Shown piece by piece: positions 31,272 to 39,953 of a stretch of 64,000 nucleotides of DNA. The DNA is taken from positions 26,689 through 90,688 of the forward strand of contig DASUWY010000018.1 in NCBI GenBank assembly GCA_036378175.1. Reading direction: 5' to 3'. Made by a program: the position numbers and the translations under genes. Source of the stretch: Thermoleophilaceae bacterium (GTDB taxonomy: Bacteria; Actinomycetota; Thermoleophilia; Solirubrobacterales; Thermoleophilaceae). A model generated the notes under the pieces. It had not been told where the DNA came from. It saw only the letters and a list, made by a program, of their open reading frames with translations, and did no database searches. Numbering within the stretch: the stretch's first letter is position 1; every line of letters begins with the position of its first letter.

Positions 31272-32312
31272 CTAGGCGATGTAGACCGGGGTGCCGACCG
31301 ACACCTGGTCGTACAGCTGCACCACGTCCGGGATCCGCATGCGCACGCAGCCGTGCGAGGCGGCCGAGCCGATGGACGCCAGCTCGTCCGTGCCGTGGAT
31401 CCCCGCACCGTTGAAGATGCCCATCCAGCGCGCCTTGATCGGATCCTGCGGACCCGGCGGGATGACCTTGCCCGCGAGGCTGCCGGCCCACGCGCTGTTC
31501 GGCACGTGCCAGGACGGGTTCACCTGCTTGTCCTGGATGTGGTAGAGCCCTGCGGGGGTTTCGAGCCCCTGCATGCCCACGGCGATCGGGTACGTGTGGA
31601 CGAGCTTCAGGTTCTTGAAGAGCCGGAGCTGGAACGTCCCGCGGTCGATCGTGATGAAGGCCGGGTACCTCGCTGCGAGCTCGCTCGTGGTGACCTTGGG
31701 CTTCGTGATGATGCTTTCCGCCTTCACCACGCGGGCGCCGTCCGGGCGGACGAGCGCGGCGCTCACGTCGCGCGCCAGCTGGTGAGCGCGGACCGTGACG
31801 CCGAGCTTGGCCGGCACCGCGTTCAGGCCGCTGGCGGATGGCTGGACGGTCGCGTCCTGCGGAGCGCGGTTCACCTTCGACTTCACCCGCCGCACCAGAG
31901 CCCGCACCGCCGCGTGCGAGTAGCTCACCTGCGAGGGCACGTTGTCGTCGACGCTTCCGCCGGTGATGCCGCGGACCGCCCGCGAGACGAAGTTCCCGCC
32001 ACGGCTCTTGTCGAGGGCTTCCTGGACCATCGCGTCCACGTTCGTCTTGAGGTGCGCGCGGGCCGCGGAGAGCGTGAACTTGCGGTGCCCGTAGCGCACC
32101 ACCACGGGCCGCTCGAGCGGTGCCGACAGCTTCTGCTCGAGCACCCTCCTCGCCTGCGCCGCTGACATGCCGCCGATGTCGATCCCGCCGGCCGACACGC
32201 CCTTGGCGATCGTGTTCTTCCGCGACGAGTCATAGGCCCATGCAGCGACCGCGCCGGCAACGAGGACGCCGACCACCACTGCGGCCACTACGAGAAGGGA
32301 GCGCTGTTTCAT
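31272..32312 (-). CDS. L,D-transpeptidase (YkuD) with N-terminal peptidoglycan-binding region
   Basis: A 346-residue, membrane-anchored enzyme (MKQRSLLVVAAVVVGVLVAG helix). A VanW/PG_binding_4-like region follows (VSAGGIDIGGMSAAQARRVL), then a C-terminal YkuD domain with FITIDRGTFQLRLFKN, the catalytic HGTDELASIGSAASHGCVRM and the nucleophile Cys in SHGC. It would form 3-3 crosslinks in peptidoglycan or attach proteins outside the membrane. ATG 32312 begins at the signal anchor; an upstream in-frame ATG would add 12 residues with no support. The spacer 32313-32430 carries a GCAACC/GGTTGC inverted repeat. Confidence 0.9.
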   Translation of the reverse strand: MKQRSLLVVAAVVVGVLVAGAVAAWAYDSSRKNTIAKGVSAGGIDIGGMSAAQARRVLEQKLSAPLERPVVVRYGHRKFTLSAARAHLKTNVDAMVQEALDKSRGGNFVSRAVRGITGGSVDDNVPSQVSYSHAAVRALVRRVKSKVNRAPQDATVQPSASGLNAVPAKLGVTVRAHQLARDVSAALVRPDGARVVKAESIITKPKVTTSELAARYPAFITIDRGTFQLRLFKNLKLVHTYPIAVGMQGLETPAGLYHIQDKQVNPSWHVPNSAWAGSLAGKVIPPGPQDPIKARWMGIFNGAGIHGTDELASIGSAASHGCVRMRIPDVVQLYDQVSVGTPVYIA

Positions 32313-32430
32313 CTGTTGCGAGCTACCCGGGCCATGGCGCCCAAGCACATGGCATTGTGGCCTAAGGCACAGGGAATTAGCAACCCATCGCGATTTTGCA
32401 ACCTGGGTTGCGGGTGGCGGGTGTGCCCGA

Positions 32431-33855
32431 TTAGGGGCTGGGGCTTGCGGCCCGCCTGGCGAGGACGGCGTCGATCGCCGACGTCACGCTCTCGCGCGCC
32501 AGCGCGTTCGCCTCGTACTCACGCAGCGCCTGCAGGTCGCTCGCGTCGAGCGAGCCGAGCAGTGAGATGACCTCCTCCGCCTCGAGATCGTCGTAATGCT
32601 CGACGGGCGGCCCACCCAGTGCGGGCGGCGGCGGAGGCTCCGGCGGCAGCGGAGGCTCCGGCGGCTCCACCGGCGGCGGCGGCGGAGGCTCGACGGGCGG
32701 GGGCTCCACGGGCGGAGGCTCGATCGGCGGCTCCTCGATAGGAGGCGGCTCGACAGGAGGCGCCTCGGCAACCGTCCCACCGACCTCCGACCTCTGGCCT
32801 CCGACCTCCCCCCTGTTCCTCACATGCGGACTCCAGCGCAGGAAGTCCTCCACCTCCCGCTCGTACTGGTAGGGCTCCCGCACGCCGCGCAGGATCGGGT
32901 CGAGCCGCATGTGCTCGCGGAGCTTGATCACCGTCTCGCGGGTGGTGTAGCGGTAATGGAAGCCGGTGGCCTTGAACTTGCGGTTGTCGAGCCCGCGGCC
33001 GAAGCGCAGTTGACTAAGCATCTCGGGCGGCACGTTGATCCCCAGCCCCAGGCGACGAAGAACGCCGGCCGCCAGGCCGGTGCCCCACGGTGGCAGCACC
33101 GGCAGGTATGGCTTGCCGAGCAGGCCGGCCACCTCGCTGAGGGCGAGCACGCCGTCGGCGGCCACGTTGTAGATGCCCGGGACGTCCTCGCGCAGCGCGT
33201 GCGCGAGCGCTGCCACCACATCGTCCTCGTGAACGAACTGGTAGCGCGGGTCGAAGCCGAGGATCATCGGCACGACCGGCAGTGACAAGAGCGAGCGGTG
33301 CGACGTGCGCACGTCAGGACCGAGCACGTTGGTGCAGCGCAGGACCGTGACCGTCGTGTCCGGGTTCTGCTCCGCGAACTCCGCCACCGCCGCCTCCGCG
33401 TCCAGGATGTCTCGCTCGATGGCCGTGGCCGGCGGGTGCGGCCGCCCCATCTGCTCGGTGAAGAAGGCCGGGTCGTCCTGCGCTGTGCCGTAGAAGTGCG
33501 CGGACGACTTGAACACGAGCTTGCGCACCGTCGAATCGGGGCCGCTGCACGCCGCGAGGATGTTCATGGTCCCGATCACGTTGTTCTCGTGCGCCTGGCG
33601 CGAGGTCGTGATCGTCGAATCCGGAATGAGCCGCGAGTCGATCACGGTGTCGATCTCGGCCGCCTCCACGATCCGCCGGAGCAGCGCGTGCTGGGTGCCC
33701 ACGCGAACGAACTCGGTGCGCTCGAGTTCGCGTGTGGGGTCCTCGAAGTCCACGCCGATGATCACCTCCACCTCGGGGTCCGCCTCGAGCGCCTGGGCGA
33801 GGCGACCGCCCCAGTAGGTCGACAGGCCGGTGACCAGTACGCGGCTGCAGCTCAT
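32431..33855 (-). CDS. Atypical SDR (NAD-dependent epimerase-like) with Pro-rich linker and C-terminal helical domain
   Basis: A 474-residue protein. Residues 1-330 are an extended-SDR fold: VTGLSTYWGGRLAQAL nucleotide loop, VIIGVDFEDP and KLVFKSSAHFYGT. The catalytic Tyr-x3-Lys is absent: the aligned segment reads TAIERDILDAE. A hydrophilic segment encoded by a dispersed repeat (about residues 350-360) leads to a long run of P, V and E (about 365-420). A final helical domain follows (EEVISLLGSLDASDLQALRE and ANALARESVTSAIDAVLARR). ATG 33855 overlaps the PlsC-like gene's stop as ATGA, showing coupling. The nearby acyltransferase suggests a lipid-related role. Confidence 0.82.
   Translation of the reverse strand: MSCSRVLVTGLSTYWGGRLAQALEADPEVEVIIGVDFEDPTRELERTEFVRVGTQHALLRRIVEAAEIDTVIDSRLIPDSTITTSRQAHENNVIGTMNILAACSGPDSTVRKLVFKSSAHFYGTAQDDPAFFTEQMGRPHPPATAIERDILDAEAAVAEFAEQNPDTTVTVLRCTNVLGPDVRTSHRSLLSLPVVPMILGFDPRYQFVHEDDVVAALAHALREDVPGIYNVAADGVLALSEVAGLLGKPYLPVLPPWGTGLAAGVLRRLGLGINVPPEMLSQLRFGRGLDNRKFKATGFHYRYTTRETVIKLREHMRLDPILRGVREPYQYEREVEDFLRWSPHVRNRGEVGGQRSEVGGTVAEAPPVEPPPIEEPPIEPPPVEPPPVEPPPPPPVEPPEPPLPPEPPPPPALGGPPVEHYDDLEAEEVISLLGSLDASDLQALREYEANALARESVTSAIDAVLARRAASPSP
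32781..32808. repeat. Dispersed 28-bp repeat, copy inside the SDR coding region
   Basis: CGACCTCCGACCTCTGGCCT followed by CCGACCTC matches 35634-35661 at 26 of 28 positions in the same orientation. Here it encodes part of the linker of the SDR gene on the minus strand. Confidence 0.7.
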
Positions 33856-34769
33856 CCGAACCACACCGAGCCCCGCTGCTCGACCATGTCGAACAGGTTC
33901 TCCTGGATGCGCGCCCTGATGTCGTGTGCGACCGTCTGCACGAGGCTCTTGTCCTCGTCGAGGCCCGGCTCGTCAAAGCGGATCGGCTCGAGGAAGCGGA
34001 TGCGGAACTTCGCCGGCAGGTAGCCGAGCATCCCGAGCAGCCCGAAGTGCGGGAAGGTGGGCGTAAGCGGCGCGTAGATCAGGCCGGTGAGCTTCTGCAG
34101 CGGGCTGAGGTGAGCGAAGATCGGCGCCGCCTCCTCGGCTCCCACCACGCAGACAGGCACGATCGGCGCGCGCGCCCGCATGGCAGCCTCGACGAATCCG
34201 CCGCGGCCGAACCTGCGCAGGCGGTAGCGGTTCTTGTAGAGCTTCTCGGTCCCCTTGCGCCCCTCGGGGAAGACGAGCACGAGTTGACCCTCGTCGTACA
34301 GGAGACGGTGCACGTTTGCCGGGTGCGCCGCCACGCAGCCGATCTTCGACACGAGCATCGAGAAGCCGGGATAGCCCTTGAAGAAGTGCTCGACGGTGAT
34401 GTTCACCGGCCGCGGGTGGGGGTGCTCCTCCTTGATCGCCTTCGCGATCATCGGCGCGTCCGGCGGCAGAGCGCCGGCGTGGTTCGACACGAGCATCGCG
34501 CCGCCCGTCGAGGGCACGTTCTCGATGCCCTCCACGTCCACGCGGAACCAGTAGCGGTACATGAAGTCGTAGAGGAGCTTGTCCATCGCCCCCTCCACGC
34601 GCTCGGAGCGACCCCAGTCGTCGAGCTGGCGGTCCGGCTCCACGCCCGGGAGGTGACGGCGGAGGTCCTCCTCGTAGGGCACGGGCAGCCCGCGGCCGTC
34701 GCCGTTGCCCGACCCGCCGTTCGAGTGCGTTGCCTCCGGGCGAAGGCTCGTGCGTTCCCGCTCCGCCAT
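33852..34769 (-). CDS. 1-acylglycerol-3-phosphate acyltransferase-like (PlsC family)
   Basis: A 305-residue acyltransferase. The catalytic motif NHxxxxD appears as SNHAGALPPDA and the substrate-binding FPEG motif as LVFPEGRKGTEKL; later PIVPVCVVGAEEAAP and KFRIRFLEPI match the third and fourth blocks. The N-terminal about 60 residues are hydrophilic and low complexity. It acylates lysophosphatidate or a similar acceptor at the inner membrane. Its stop overlaps the start of the SDR gene, a pairing that points to a shared lipid pathway. The ATG 34769 start is chosen because the upstream in-frame region lies in the divergent promoter. Confidence 0.88.
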   Translation of the reverse strand: MAERERTSLRPEATHSNGGSGNGDGRGLPVPYEEDLRRHLPGVEPDRQLDDWGRSERVEGAMDKLLYDFMYRYWFRVDVEGIENVPSTGGAMLVSNHAGALPPDAPMIAKAIKEEHPHPRPVNITVEHFFKGYPGFSMLVSKIGCVAAHPANVHRLLYDEGQLVLVFPEGRKGTEKLYKNRYRLRRFGRGGFVEAAMRARAPIVPVCVVGAEEAAPIFAHLSPLQKLTGLIYAPLTPTFPHFGLLGMLGYLPAKFRIRFLEPIRFDEPGLDEDKSLVQTVAHDIRARIQENLFDMVEQRGSVWFG

Positions 34770-34863
34770 AGACCGGCGATTGTGGCATGCGGGAGGGGGT
34801 CGGCGCGCCCGCCGAGGGGGAACGCCGCGCGCGCTCCGGTCCTGGGACGGCTGACCCGCTGAG

Positions 34864-34869
34864 TACGAT
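34864..34869 (+). promoter_or_regulatory. Leaderless-type -10 box
   Basis: TACGAT ends 9 nt before ATG 34879. Confidence 0.4.
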
Positions 34870-34878
34870 CCCCGCCGG

Positions 34879-35595
34879 ATGCGCTCGAAGGACGAGGTGC
34901 GGCAGGAGATCTGGCGGGCAATGGACCGCGAGGGCGTGTCGCGCTTTCCGGGCGCCGAGGGGCGGATCCCGAACTTCGCGGGCGCGAAGGCCGCGGCTGA
35001 GCGCCTCGCCCGGCACCCGCAATGGGTGAACGCGGAGACGATCAAGGCGAATCCCGACTCGCCGCAGACCCATGCGCGGCGCCTGGCACTCGCTCAGGGA
35101 AAGTGCGTGGTGATGGCGGTCCCGCGGCTGCGCGAGGAGCACCCGTTCCGCCTGCTCGACCCGCGCAAGCTGTCAGCCGACGAGATGCGGGAGGCCGCCA
35201 CCATCAAGGGCGCGCTTCGCCACGGGCGGGTGATCGATCTCGAGCAGGTGCCGGAGCTCGACTTCATCCTCACCGGGTCGGTGGCCGTGAACCTGAAGGG
35301 CGCGCGGGTCGGCAAGGGCGGCGGGTTCTCGGATCTCGAGTACGGCCTGCTGTCGGAGGCCGGCAAGGTCGATCGCCGCACGGTGGTCGCCACCACGGTC
35401 CACCCCATCCAGATCGTGCGCGAGAACCTGATGGTCACAGGGCACGACATCCCGGTCGACCTCGTGGCCACCCCGCGCGCGGTGATCGAAGTCGAGCGCG
35501 CCTACGACCGGCCCCGCGGGATCATGTGGGACCACCTCCAGCCCCCACAGATCCACGAGATCCCGGTGCTGGAGCGGATGGGATATGCCGGTTGA
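34879..35595 (+). CDS. 5-formyltetrahydrofolate cyclo-ligase family protein
   Basis: A 238-residue protein of the 5-FTHF cyclo-ligase-like superfamily: KDEVRQEIWRAMDREGVSRF at the N-terminus, then GARVGKGGGFSDLEYGLL (the GxGxGxxD-x-Y nucleotide/phosphate loop) and TTVHPIQIV. The family makes 5,10-methenyl-THF from 5-formyl-THF using ATP, but the longer MTHFSD-like members to which this is closer may have another substrate. It is divergent from the PlsC gene. The 3' spacer is rich in short repeats. Confidence 0.83.
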   Translation: MRSKDEVRQEIWRAMDREGVSRFPGAEGRIPNFAGAKAAAERLARHPQWVNAETIKANPDSPQTHARRLALAQGKCVVMAVPRLREEHPFRLLDPRKLSADEMREAATIKGALRHGRVIDLEQVPELDFILTGSVAVNLKGARVGKGGGFSDLEYGLLSEAGKVDRRTVVATTVHPIQIVRENLMVTGHDIPVDLVATPRAVIEVERAYDRPRGIMWDHLQPPQIHEIPVLERMGYAG

Positions 35596-35601
35596 AAGCG
35601 G

Positions 35602-35661
35602 GGGCATAGGGCATCGGGCATAGGCCCGAGCTCCGACCTCCGACTTCAGGCCTCCGACCTC
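35602..35661. repeat. Tandem GGGCAT(A/C) heptamers followed by dispersed GACCTCC repeat
   Basis: GGGCATA, GGGCATC and GGGCATA are tandem at 35602-35622. From 35634 to 35661 lies the second copy of the 28-bp repeat also found at 32781-32808, continuing into further CCTCC-type units up to about 35690. It is located between two convergent genes. Confidence 0.7.
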
Positions 35662-35685
35662 GGGCCTCCCGCCTCCGGCCTCCCC

Positions 35686-36249
35686 TCACCCCAACTTCTT
35701 CAACACCGGCTCCAGCCGCTCGGTCAGCTCGGGCCAGTCCGCGCCGCCTATCACGCCGTCTGTTTCCACCAGCTCCTGGTTCCAGGGGTGCACGATCGTG
35801 GCGGCCACGATGCCCTCCGCGCGGGCACGGCGGAGGTTCACCGGGCTGTCGTCCACCAGCACGTGAATCCCGAGCTCGACGCAGCGCGCGATCTTGTCGT
35901 ACGAGCAGTGCAGATCGTCGTAGGGCATGCCGATCGAGTCGAGCCACTGCTCGGTGGCGGCGTACGCGCGGCCGGAGCGATGGCTCGTCACATGGATCCA
36001 GTGGCCCTCCTGCTTCCAGCGCCTGACGGTCTCGACAGCGCCCGGATACGGCTCGGCTGACAGCACGTTCTCGTCGGAGTGCGTCTCTTCCACGCACGCG
36101 ATCAGCTGGTCGCGCTCCAGCAGGGTGATGCCCCAGTCCGTCTGCTCCTCGTAGGGCATCTCAACGCCATAACGCTCCTGGGAGATGCGGTCGAGCAAAT
36201 CCCAGTAGTGGTGGAGCGTCGAATCGATGTCCAGCGCGATCTTGGCCAT
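35686..36249 (-). CDS. HAD-superfamily 5'(3')-nucleotidase-like hydrolase
   Basis: A 187-residue HAD protein. Motif 1 is IALDIDSTLHHYWDLLD (nucleophile Asp 6 and acid Asp 8), motif 2 is WIHVTSHRSG, and motif 4 is HVLVDDSPVNLRRARAEG. The compact cap and the YPGAVETVRRWKQEGHW helix match the 5' deoxyribonucleotidase NT5C-like group. It probably dephosphorylates nucleotides or a small phosphoester. The ATG 36249 start is only 23 nt from the divergent hydrolase start, and both -10 boxes overlap between them. Confidence 0.85.
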   Translation of the reverse strand: MAKIALDIDSTLHHYWDLLDRISQERYGVEMPYEEQTDWGITLLERDQLIACVEETHSDENVLSAEPYPGAVETVRRWKQEGHWIHVTSHRSGRAYAATEQWLDSIGMPYDDLHCSYDKIARCVELGIHVLVDDSPVNLRRARAEGIVAATIVHPWNQELVETDGVIGGADWPELTERLEPVLKKLG

Positions 36250-36272
36250 GCGATTAGTACGGTACGGCGTCA
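36250..36272. promoter_or_regulatory. 23-bp divergent promoter with overlapping -10 boxes
   Basis: TACGGT (36258-36263, plus strand) sits 9 nt before ATG 36273, and TACCGT (36264-36259, minus strand) sits 9 nt before ATG 36249. The two share five base pairs, so only one polymerase could occupy the site at a time. Confidence 0.5.
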
Positions 36273-37250
36273 ATGGCGAAAACGATTCTTCCTTCCAACG
36301 CCCGGCCGGCGAGCATCCGAGCGGCCAGACTCGCCGACGAGGGCTACGGCGCCACCGCGCGACCGGACTGGCGCGACACCGATTGGCGCGAGCATCTGCA
36401 CGAGCTCGAAATCGGCGGCCGCAGGGTGAACTACGTGGAGATGGGCGCCGGCGACGAACCGCCCGTCGTGTTCGTCCATGGCCTGGGCGGCGCCTGGCAG
36501 AACTGGCTCGAGAACATCCCGCGCTTGGCGCAGGAGCGGCGCGCCCTGGCGCTCGACCTGCCCGGATTCGGCCGCTCCGAGATGCCGCGCGACGAGATCT
36601 CGATCGCGGGCTACGGGCGCACGGTCCACGCTTTCTGCGAGCAGTTGGGGCTTGACGAAGTGGTGCTGGTCGGCAACTCGATGGGCGGTTTTGTTGCGGC
36701 GGAGGCCGCGATCCAGTTCCCCGGTCTCGTCGAGCGGCTCGTGCTGGTGTCCGCCGCAGGGATCTCGATCACCAACCTGCTGCGGCGTCCGGCCGTCACG
36801 TGGGGCCGGGTGGCTGCCGCCTTCGGCAGCTACGGCGCCGCGAACAGCCGCGCCGCCGTCACGCGACCGGTCATCCGCCATCTCGCGCTCGGGTTCGTGA
36901 TGCGCCACCCCACCCGACTGCGCGCCGACCTCTGCTGGGAGCAGGTGCACGCCGCTGGGACGCCCGGCTTCAACGATGCGCTCGAGGCGCTCCTCGGCTA
37001 CGACTTCCGCGACCGCCTCAGCGAGATCTCCTGCCCGACGCTGATCGTGTGGGGCAAGGAGGACATGATGGTGCCGGTGAGGGACGCGGACGAGTTCGAG
37101 CGACTGATCCCCAACTCGCGCAAGCTGCTGATGGAGGACACCGGCCACGTGCCGATGCTCGAGCGGCCGCTGAAGTTCAACGAATGTCTGGTGGAGTTCC
37201 TCGCCGAGTCACGCGAGGCGCCGCGGAGCGAAGCCGAAGCGACCGTCTAG
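36273..37250 (+). CDS. Alpha/beta-fold hydrolase
   Basis: A 325-residue alpha/beta hydrolase: oxyanion VVFVHGLGGAWQNW, strand/helix LALDLPGFGRSEMP, nucleophile elbow VLVGNSMGGFVAAEAA (Ser in GNSMGG), acid Asp region LIVWGKEDMMVP and catalytic His in EDTGHVPMLERP. The family includes lactonases, esterases and meta-cleavage product hydrolases; the substrate is not predictable. No export signal is seen. It ends 31 nt before the convergent ilvD stop. Confidence 0.9.
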   Translation: MAKTILPSNARPASIRAARLADEGYGATARPDWRDTDWREHLHELEIGGRRVNYVEMGAGDEPPVVFVHGLGGAWQNWLENIPRLAQERRALALDLPGFGRSEMPRDEISIAGYGRTVHAFCEQLGLDEVVLVGNSMGGFVAAEAAIQFPGLVERLVLVSAAGISITNLLRRPAVTWGRVAAAFGSYGAANSRAAVTRPVIRHLALGFVMRHPTRLRADLCWEQVHAAGTPGFNDALEALLGYDFRDRLSEISCPTLIVWGKEDMMVPVRDADEFERLIPNSRKLLMEDTGHVPMLERPLKFNECLVEFLAESREAPRSEAEATV

Positions 37251-37281
37251 CGGCGCCCCGGTCCACCCGCGCGCGCCCCAA

Positions 37282-38955
37282 TCAGGCGGTTATCGCACCC
37301 TCGGACGCCGATTTCACCTGGCGCGCGTATTTCGCGAGCACGCCGGACCGGTAGGGCGAAGGCGGCGGCTCGTAGGCTGCCACCCGCTCCGCGATCTCCT
37401 CGTCGGACAGCTGCACGCGCAGTTCCCGCGCTGCGACGTCGAACTCGATGATGTCGCCGTCGCGCACCGCCGCGATGGGCCCGCCGTGCAACGCCTCCGG
37501 CGCCACATGACCGGCCATGAGCCCGTGCGTGGCCCCCGAGAAGCGCCCGTCCGTGAGAAGAGCGACCTGCTCACCCAGCCCCTCGCCTACTAGGGCCGCG
37601 GTGACGTGCAGCATCTCGCGCATCCCGGGCCCGCCCGCTGGCCCCTCGTTGCGGATCACCACCACGTCGCCTGCCTTGATGTGCGACGCCGCCACCGCCT
37701 TGAACGCCTCCTCCTCCGACTCGAACACCCGCGCCGGGCCGCTATGGCTCCGCCGCTCGTGGCCGGCAAGCTTGACCACACATCCCTCGGGGGCGAGGTT
37801 GCCGCGAAGGATCGCGAGCCCGCCGGTGGGCTGCAGCGGATCGTCGAGCGTACGGACCACCTGCTGGCCGTCCGGCTCCTCGACCTTCTCCGCCTCTTCA
37901 GCAATCGTGGTGCCGGCCACGGTGGGCGCGTCACCGTGGATCAGACCGGCATCGAGCAGCCGCTTGACCACGAGCCGCATCCCGCCGGCCCTGTAGAGAT
38001 CGACCGCCACGAAGCGGCCGCCGGGCTTCAGATCAGCGATCAATGGGGTCCGGGCGCTGATCTCGTCGAAGTCGTCGATCGACAGCTCCACCCCCGCCTC
38101 GCTCGCGATCGCGAGCAGGTGCAGCACGGCGTTGGTGGATCCGCCGGTGGCGGCCACGCAGGCGATCGCATTCTCGAGCGACTGCCGCGTGATCACGCTG
38201 CTCGGCAGCAGGTCCTTCTGGACGAGCTCCACCACGAGCCGGCCGCAGTCCTCCGCCACCTGGCCCTTCTTGCCGTCCTCGGCGGGCACCATCCCGCTGC
38301 CCATCGGCGAGATGCCGAGGACCTCGAACGCCGTGGCCATCGTGTTCGCGGTGTACTGGCCGCCGCAGGCACCCGCCCCCGGCGACGCCACGCCCTCGAG
38401 CTCGTTCAGGTCCGCGTCGCTCATGTCGCCCGCAGCATGAGCGCCAACCGCTTCGAAGACGTCCTGGATCGTCACGTCGCGCCCCCGGAACTGGCCGGGC
38501 ATGATCGTCCCGCCGTAGAGCATCAGGCCGGGGATGTTGAGCCGCGCGAGTGCCATCACGCAGCCCGGGATCGTCTTGTCGCAGCCGGACATCGCAATCA
38601 CGCCGTCGAACATGTGCCCGCGCGCGACGAGCTCGATCGAGTCCGCGATCACCTCACGGCTGACGAGCGACGTCTTCATGCCGGCTGTGCCCATCGTGAT
38701 CCCGTCGGAGATCGCGACGGTGTTGAACTCCATCGGCGTTCCCCCGGCGGCTCGCACGCCCTCCTTCACGCGCTCGGCCAGGCGCCGCAAATGGAAGTTG
38801 CACGGCATCGTCTCGGTCCAGGTGTTGGCGACGCCGATGATCGGCCGGTTGAGGGCGTCCTCGTCGTACCCGATTCCCTTCAGGTAAGCCCGGGCCGCGG
38901 CCCGCTCGGGACCGTCGAGAATCACCCGGCTGTGACGCCGGGAGTCCGCGCTCAC
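37282..38955 (-). CDS. ilvD: Dihydroxy-acid dehydratase
   Basis: A 557-residue dehydratase making 2-keto acids from dihydroxy acids in valine, leucine and isoleucine biosynthesis. The three Fe-S cysteines are visible in ETMPCNFHL (Cys 52), SGCDKTIPG and [10 protein letters not shown], the arrangement of the [2Fe-2S] plant/cyanobacterial-type enzymes; the C-terminal signature [17 protein letters not shown] is also present. The GTG start at 38955 overlaps the stop of the upstream gene (GTGA), so translation is coupled. No other ilv gene is in the window. Confidence 0.95.
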   Translation of the reverse strand: MSADSRRHSRVILDGPERAAARAYLKGIGYDEDALNRPIIGVANTWTETMPCNFHLRRLAERVKEGVRAAGGTPMEFNTVAISDGITMGTAGMKTSLVSREVIADSIELVARGHMFDGVIAMSGCDKTIPGCVMALARLNIPGLMLYGGTIMPGQFRGRDVTIQDVFEAVGAHAAGDMSDADLNELEGVASPGAGACGGQYTANTMATAFEVLGISPMGSGMVPAEDGKKGQVAEDCGRLVVELVQKDLLPSSVITRQSLENAIACVAATGGSTNAVLHLLAIASEAGVELSIDDFDEISARTPLIADLKPGGRFVAVDLYRAGGMRLVVKRLLDAGLIHGDAPTVAGTTIAEEAEKVEEPDGQQVVRTLDDPLQPTGGLAILRGNLAPEGCVVKLAGHERRSHSGPARVFESEEEAFKAVAASHIKAGDVVVIRNEGPAGGPGMREMLHVTAALVGEGLGEQVALLTDGRFSGATHGLMAGHVAPEALHGGPIAAVRDGDIIEFDVAARELRVQLSDEEIAERVAAYEPPPSPYRSGVLAKYARQVKSASEGAITA

Positions 38956-39557
38956 GTCTGGTGCGCCTCGAACGAGCCCGAACCGCGCTGCTGGCGTTCC
39001 CACTCCGCGAGCCGCCAGAGGTCGCGCCTGACGCGCCCTGGATCCACCTGCCGTCCCGGCAGGTGCATGTTCGCGTTGCGGATGAGGTGCTCCTCGTCGC
39101 CGGTGAGTGCCATCCACTTGGCAAGCACGTCGTCCGAGTCGGGGAGGCGCGAGTGCGAGATCGCCCGCGTGAGGTCGGGAAACTCGACGCAGTACTCGCT
39201 GAGCAGCCGCCGGGTCTTGGGCACGTACGCCACGATCGGCTTGTGCGGGTACACGAGGTACGCGTACGCCGGCTCTCCGGTCGCGGGATCCGGCTGACCC
39301 AGGCGACCCCCGACTCGAATGAACCCGAGGTCGCGGTACATCGCCCACTCCTCCTCGTTCACGCACGAGCGCAGAAGCTCGCGAGCGCGCTGTTCGGCAC
39401 GCCGCTCGCCCCCGGGGTCGTGGAGCTCGAAGCGCTCCCTCCGCCGCGCCCGCCGCCGGATCGCTCGCGACTCGCCTCTGTTCGTCCACAGACCGACGAG
39501 CGTCGGCAGAGCGAGCACTACGGCGACGAGGGCCAGGGCTAGGAGGGCTAGGAGCAA
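38952..39557 (-). CDS. Hypothetical membrane-anchored protein
   Basis: A 201-residue protein with one N-terminal helix ([20 protein letters not shown]) followed by a basic stretch ([12 protein letters not shown]) and a soluble domain containing [35 protein letters not shown] and [11 protein letters not shown] do not recognise the family; the segment [15 protein letters not shown] recurs in uncharacterised actinobacterial proteins. It is translationally coupled to ilvD by a GTGA overlap and preceded by a 77-residue gene, so all three are probably one transcript. Confidence 0.72.
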   Translation of the reverse strand: MLLALLALALVAVVLALPTLVGLWTNRGESRAIRRRARRRERFELHDPGGERRAEQRARELLRSCVNEEEWAMYRDLGFIRVGGRLGQPDPATGEPAYAYLVYPHKPIVAYVPKTRRLLSEYCVEFPDLTRAISHSRLPDSDDVLAKWMALTGDEEHLIRNANMHLPGRQVDPGRVRRDLWRLAEWERQQRGSGSFEAHQT

Positions 39558-39572
39558 GGTGATCCTTCCCGC

Positions 39573-39806
39573 TCAGCCACCGGCCGCACGCGGGAAGAAG
39601 ATCACGCGCTCGGCATCCGTCGGAATCTCCGCGTAGTCGCGGACCATCTGCGCTTCCTTGCGGCCGCTCCCTGGGGCCACGGTCGGCACGGCCGCCCACA
39701 TTCCCTCGTCGAGCTGGCGCCGGAACTCCTCGATGAGCCGCTCTTCGTCCTCGCGCAGCTGCGGGTCGCCTTCGGCCAACAAGACCTCTCCGAACCCGGG
39801 CTTCAT
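39573..39806 (-). CDS. Small hypothetical protein
   Basis: A 77-residue acidic protein: [20 protein letters not shown], then [20 protein letters not shown], and [20 protein letters not shown] at the end. No family is recognised, and no signal or membrane segment is present. It is 15 nt upstream of the membrane-anchored hypothetical gene and in the same orientation. The spacer 39807-39953 to thiD has no recognisable feature. Confidence 0.6.
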   Translation of the reverse strand: MKPGFGEVLLAEGDPQLREDEERLIEEFRRQLDEGMWAAVPTVAPGSGRKEAQMVRDYAEIPTDAERVIFFPRAAGG

Positions 39807-39953
39807 GCGAAGGAACTTGATGATGGGCCTCCTTTGAAGATCCTCGACCGCCCGCGATCGATGCGAGCGGGCCTTCGCCGATTATGCCAGAGCCCAGCGG
39901 CCAGTCGGACCGCGCCGGGTGGCCTGTGGTCCGGCAGCGGACGAGGCTCGGGA

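Noticed and set aside
32313..32430. A c-di-AMP (ydaO) riboswitch upstream of the L,D-transpeptidase
   Set aside because: The region has a GCAACC/GGTTGC inverted repeat but lacks the conserved ydaO motif sequences.
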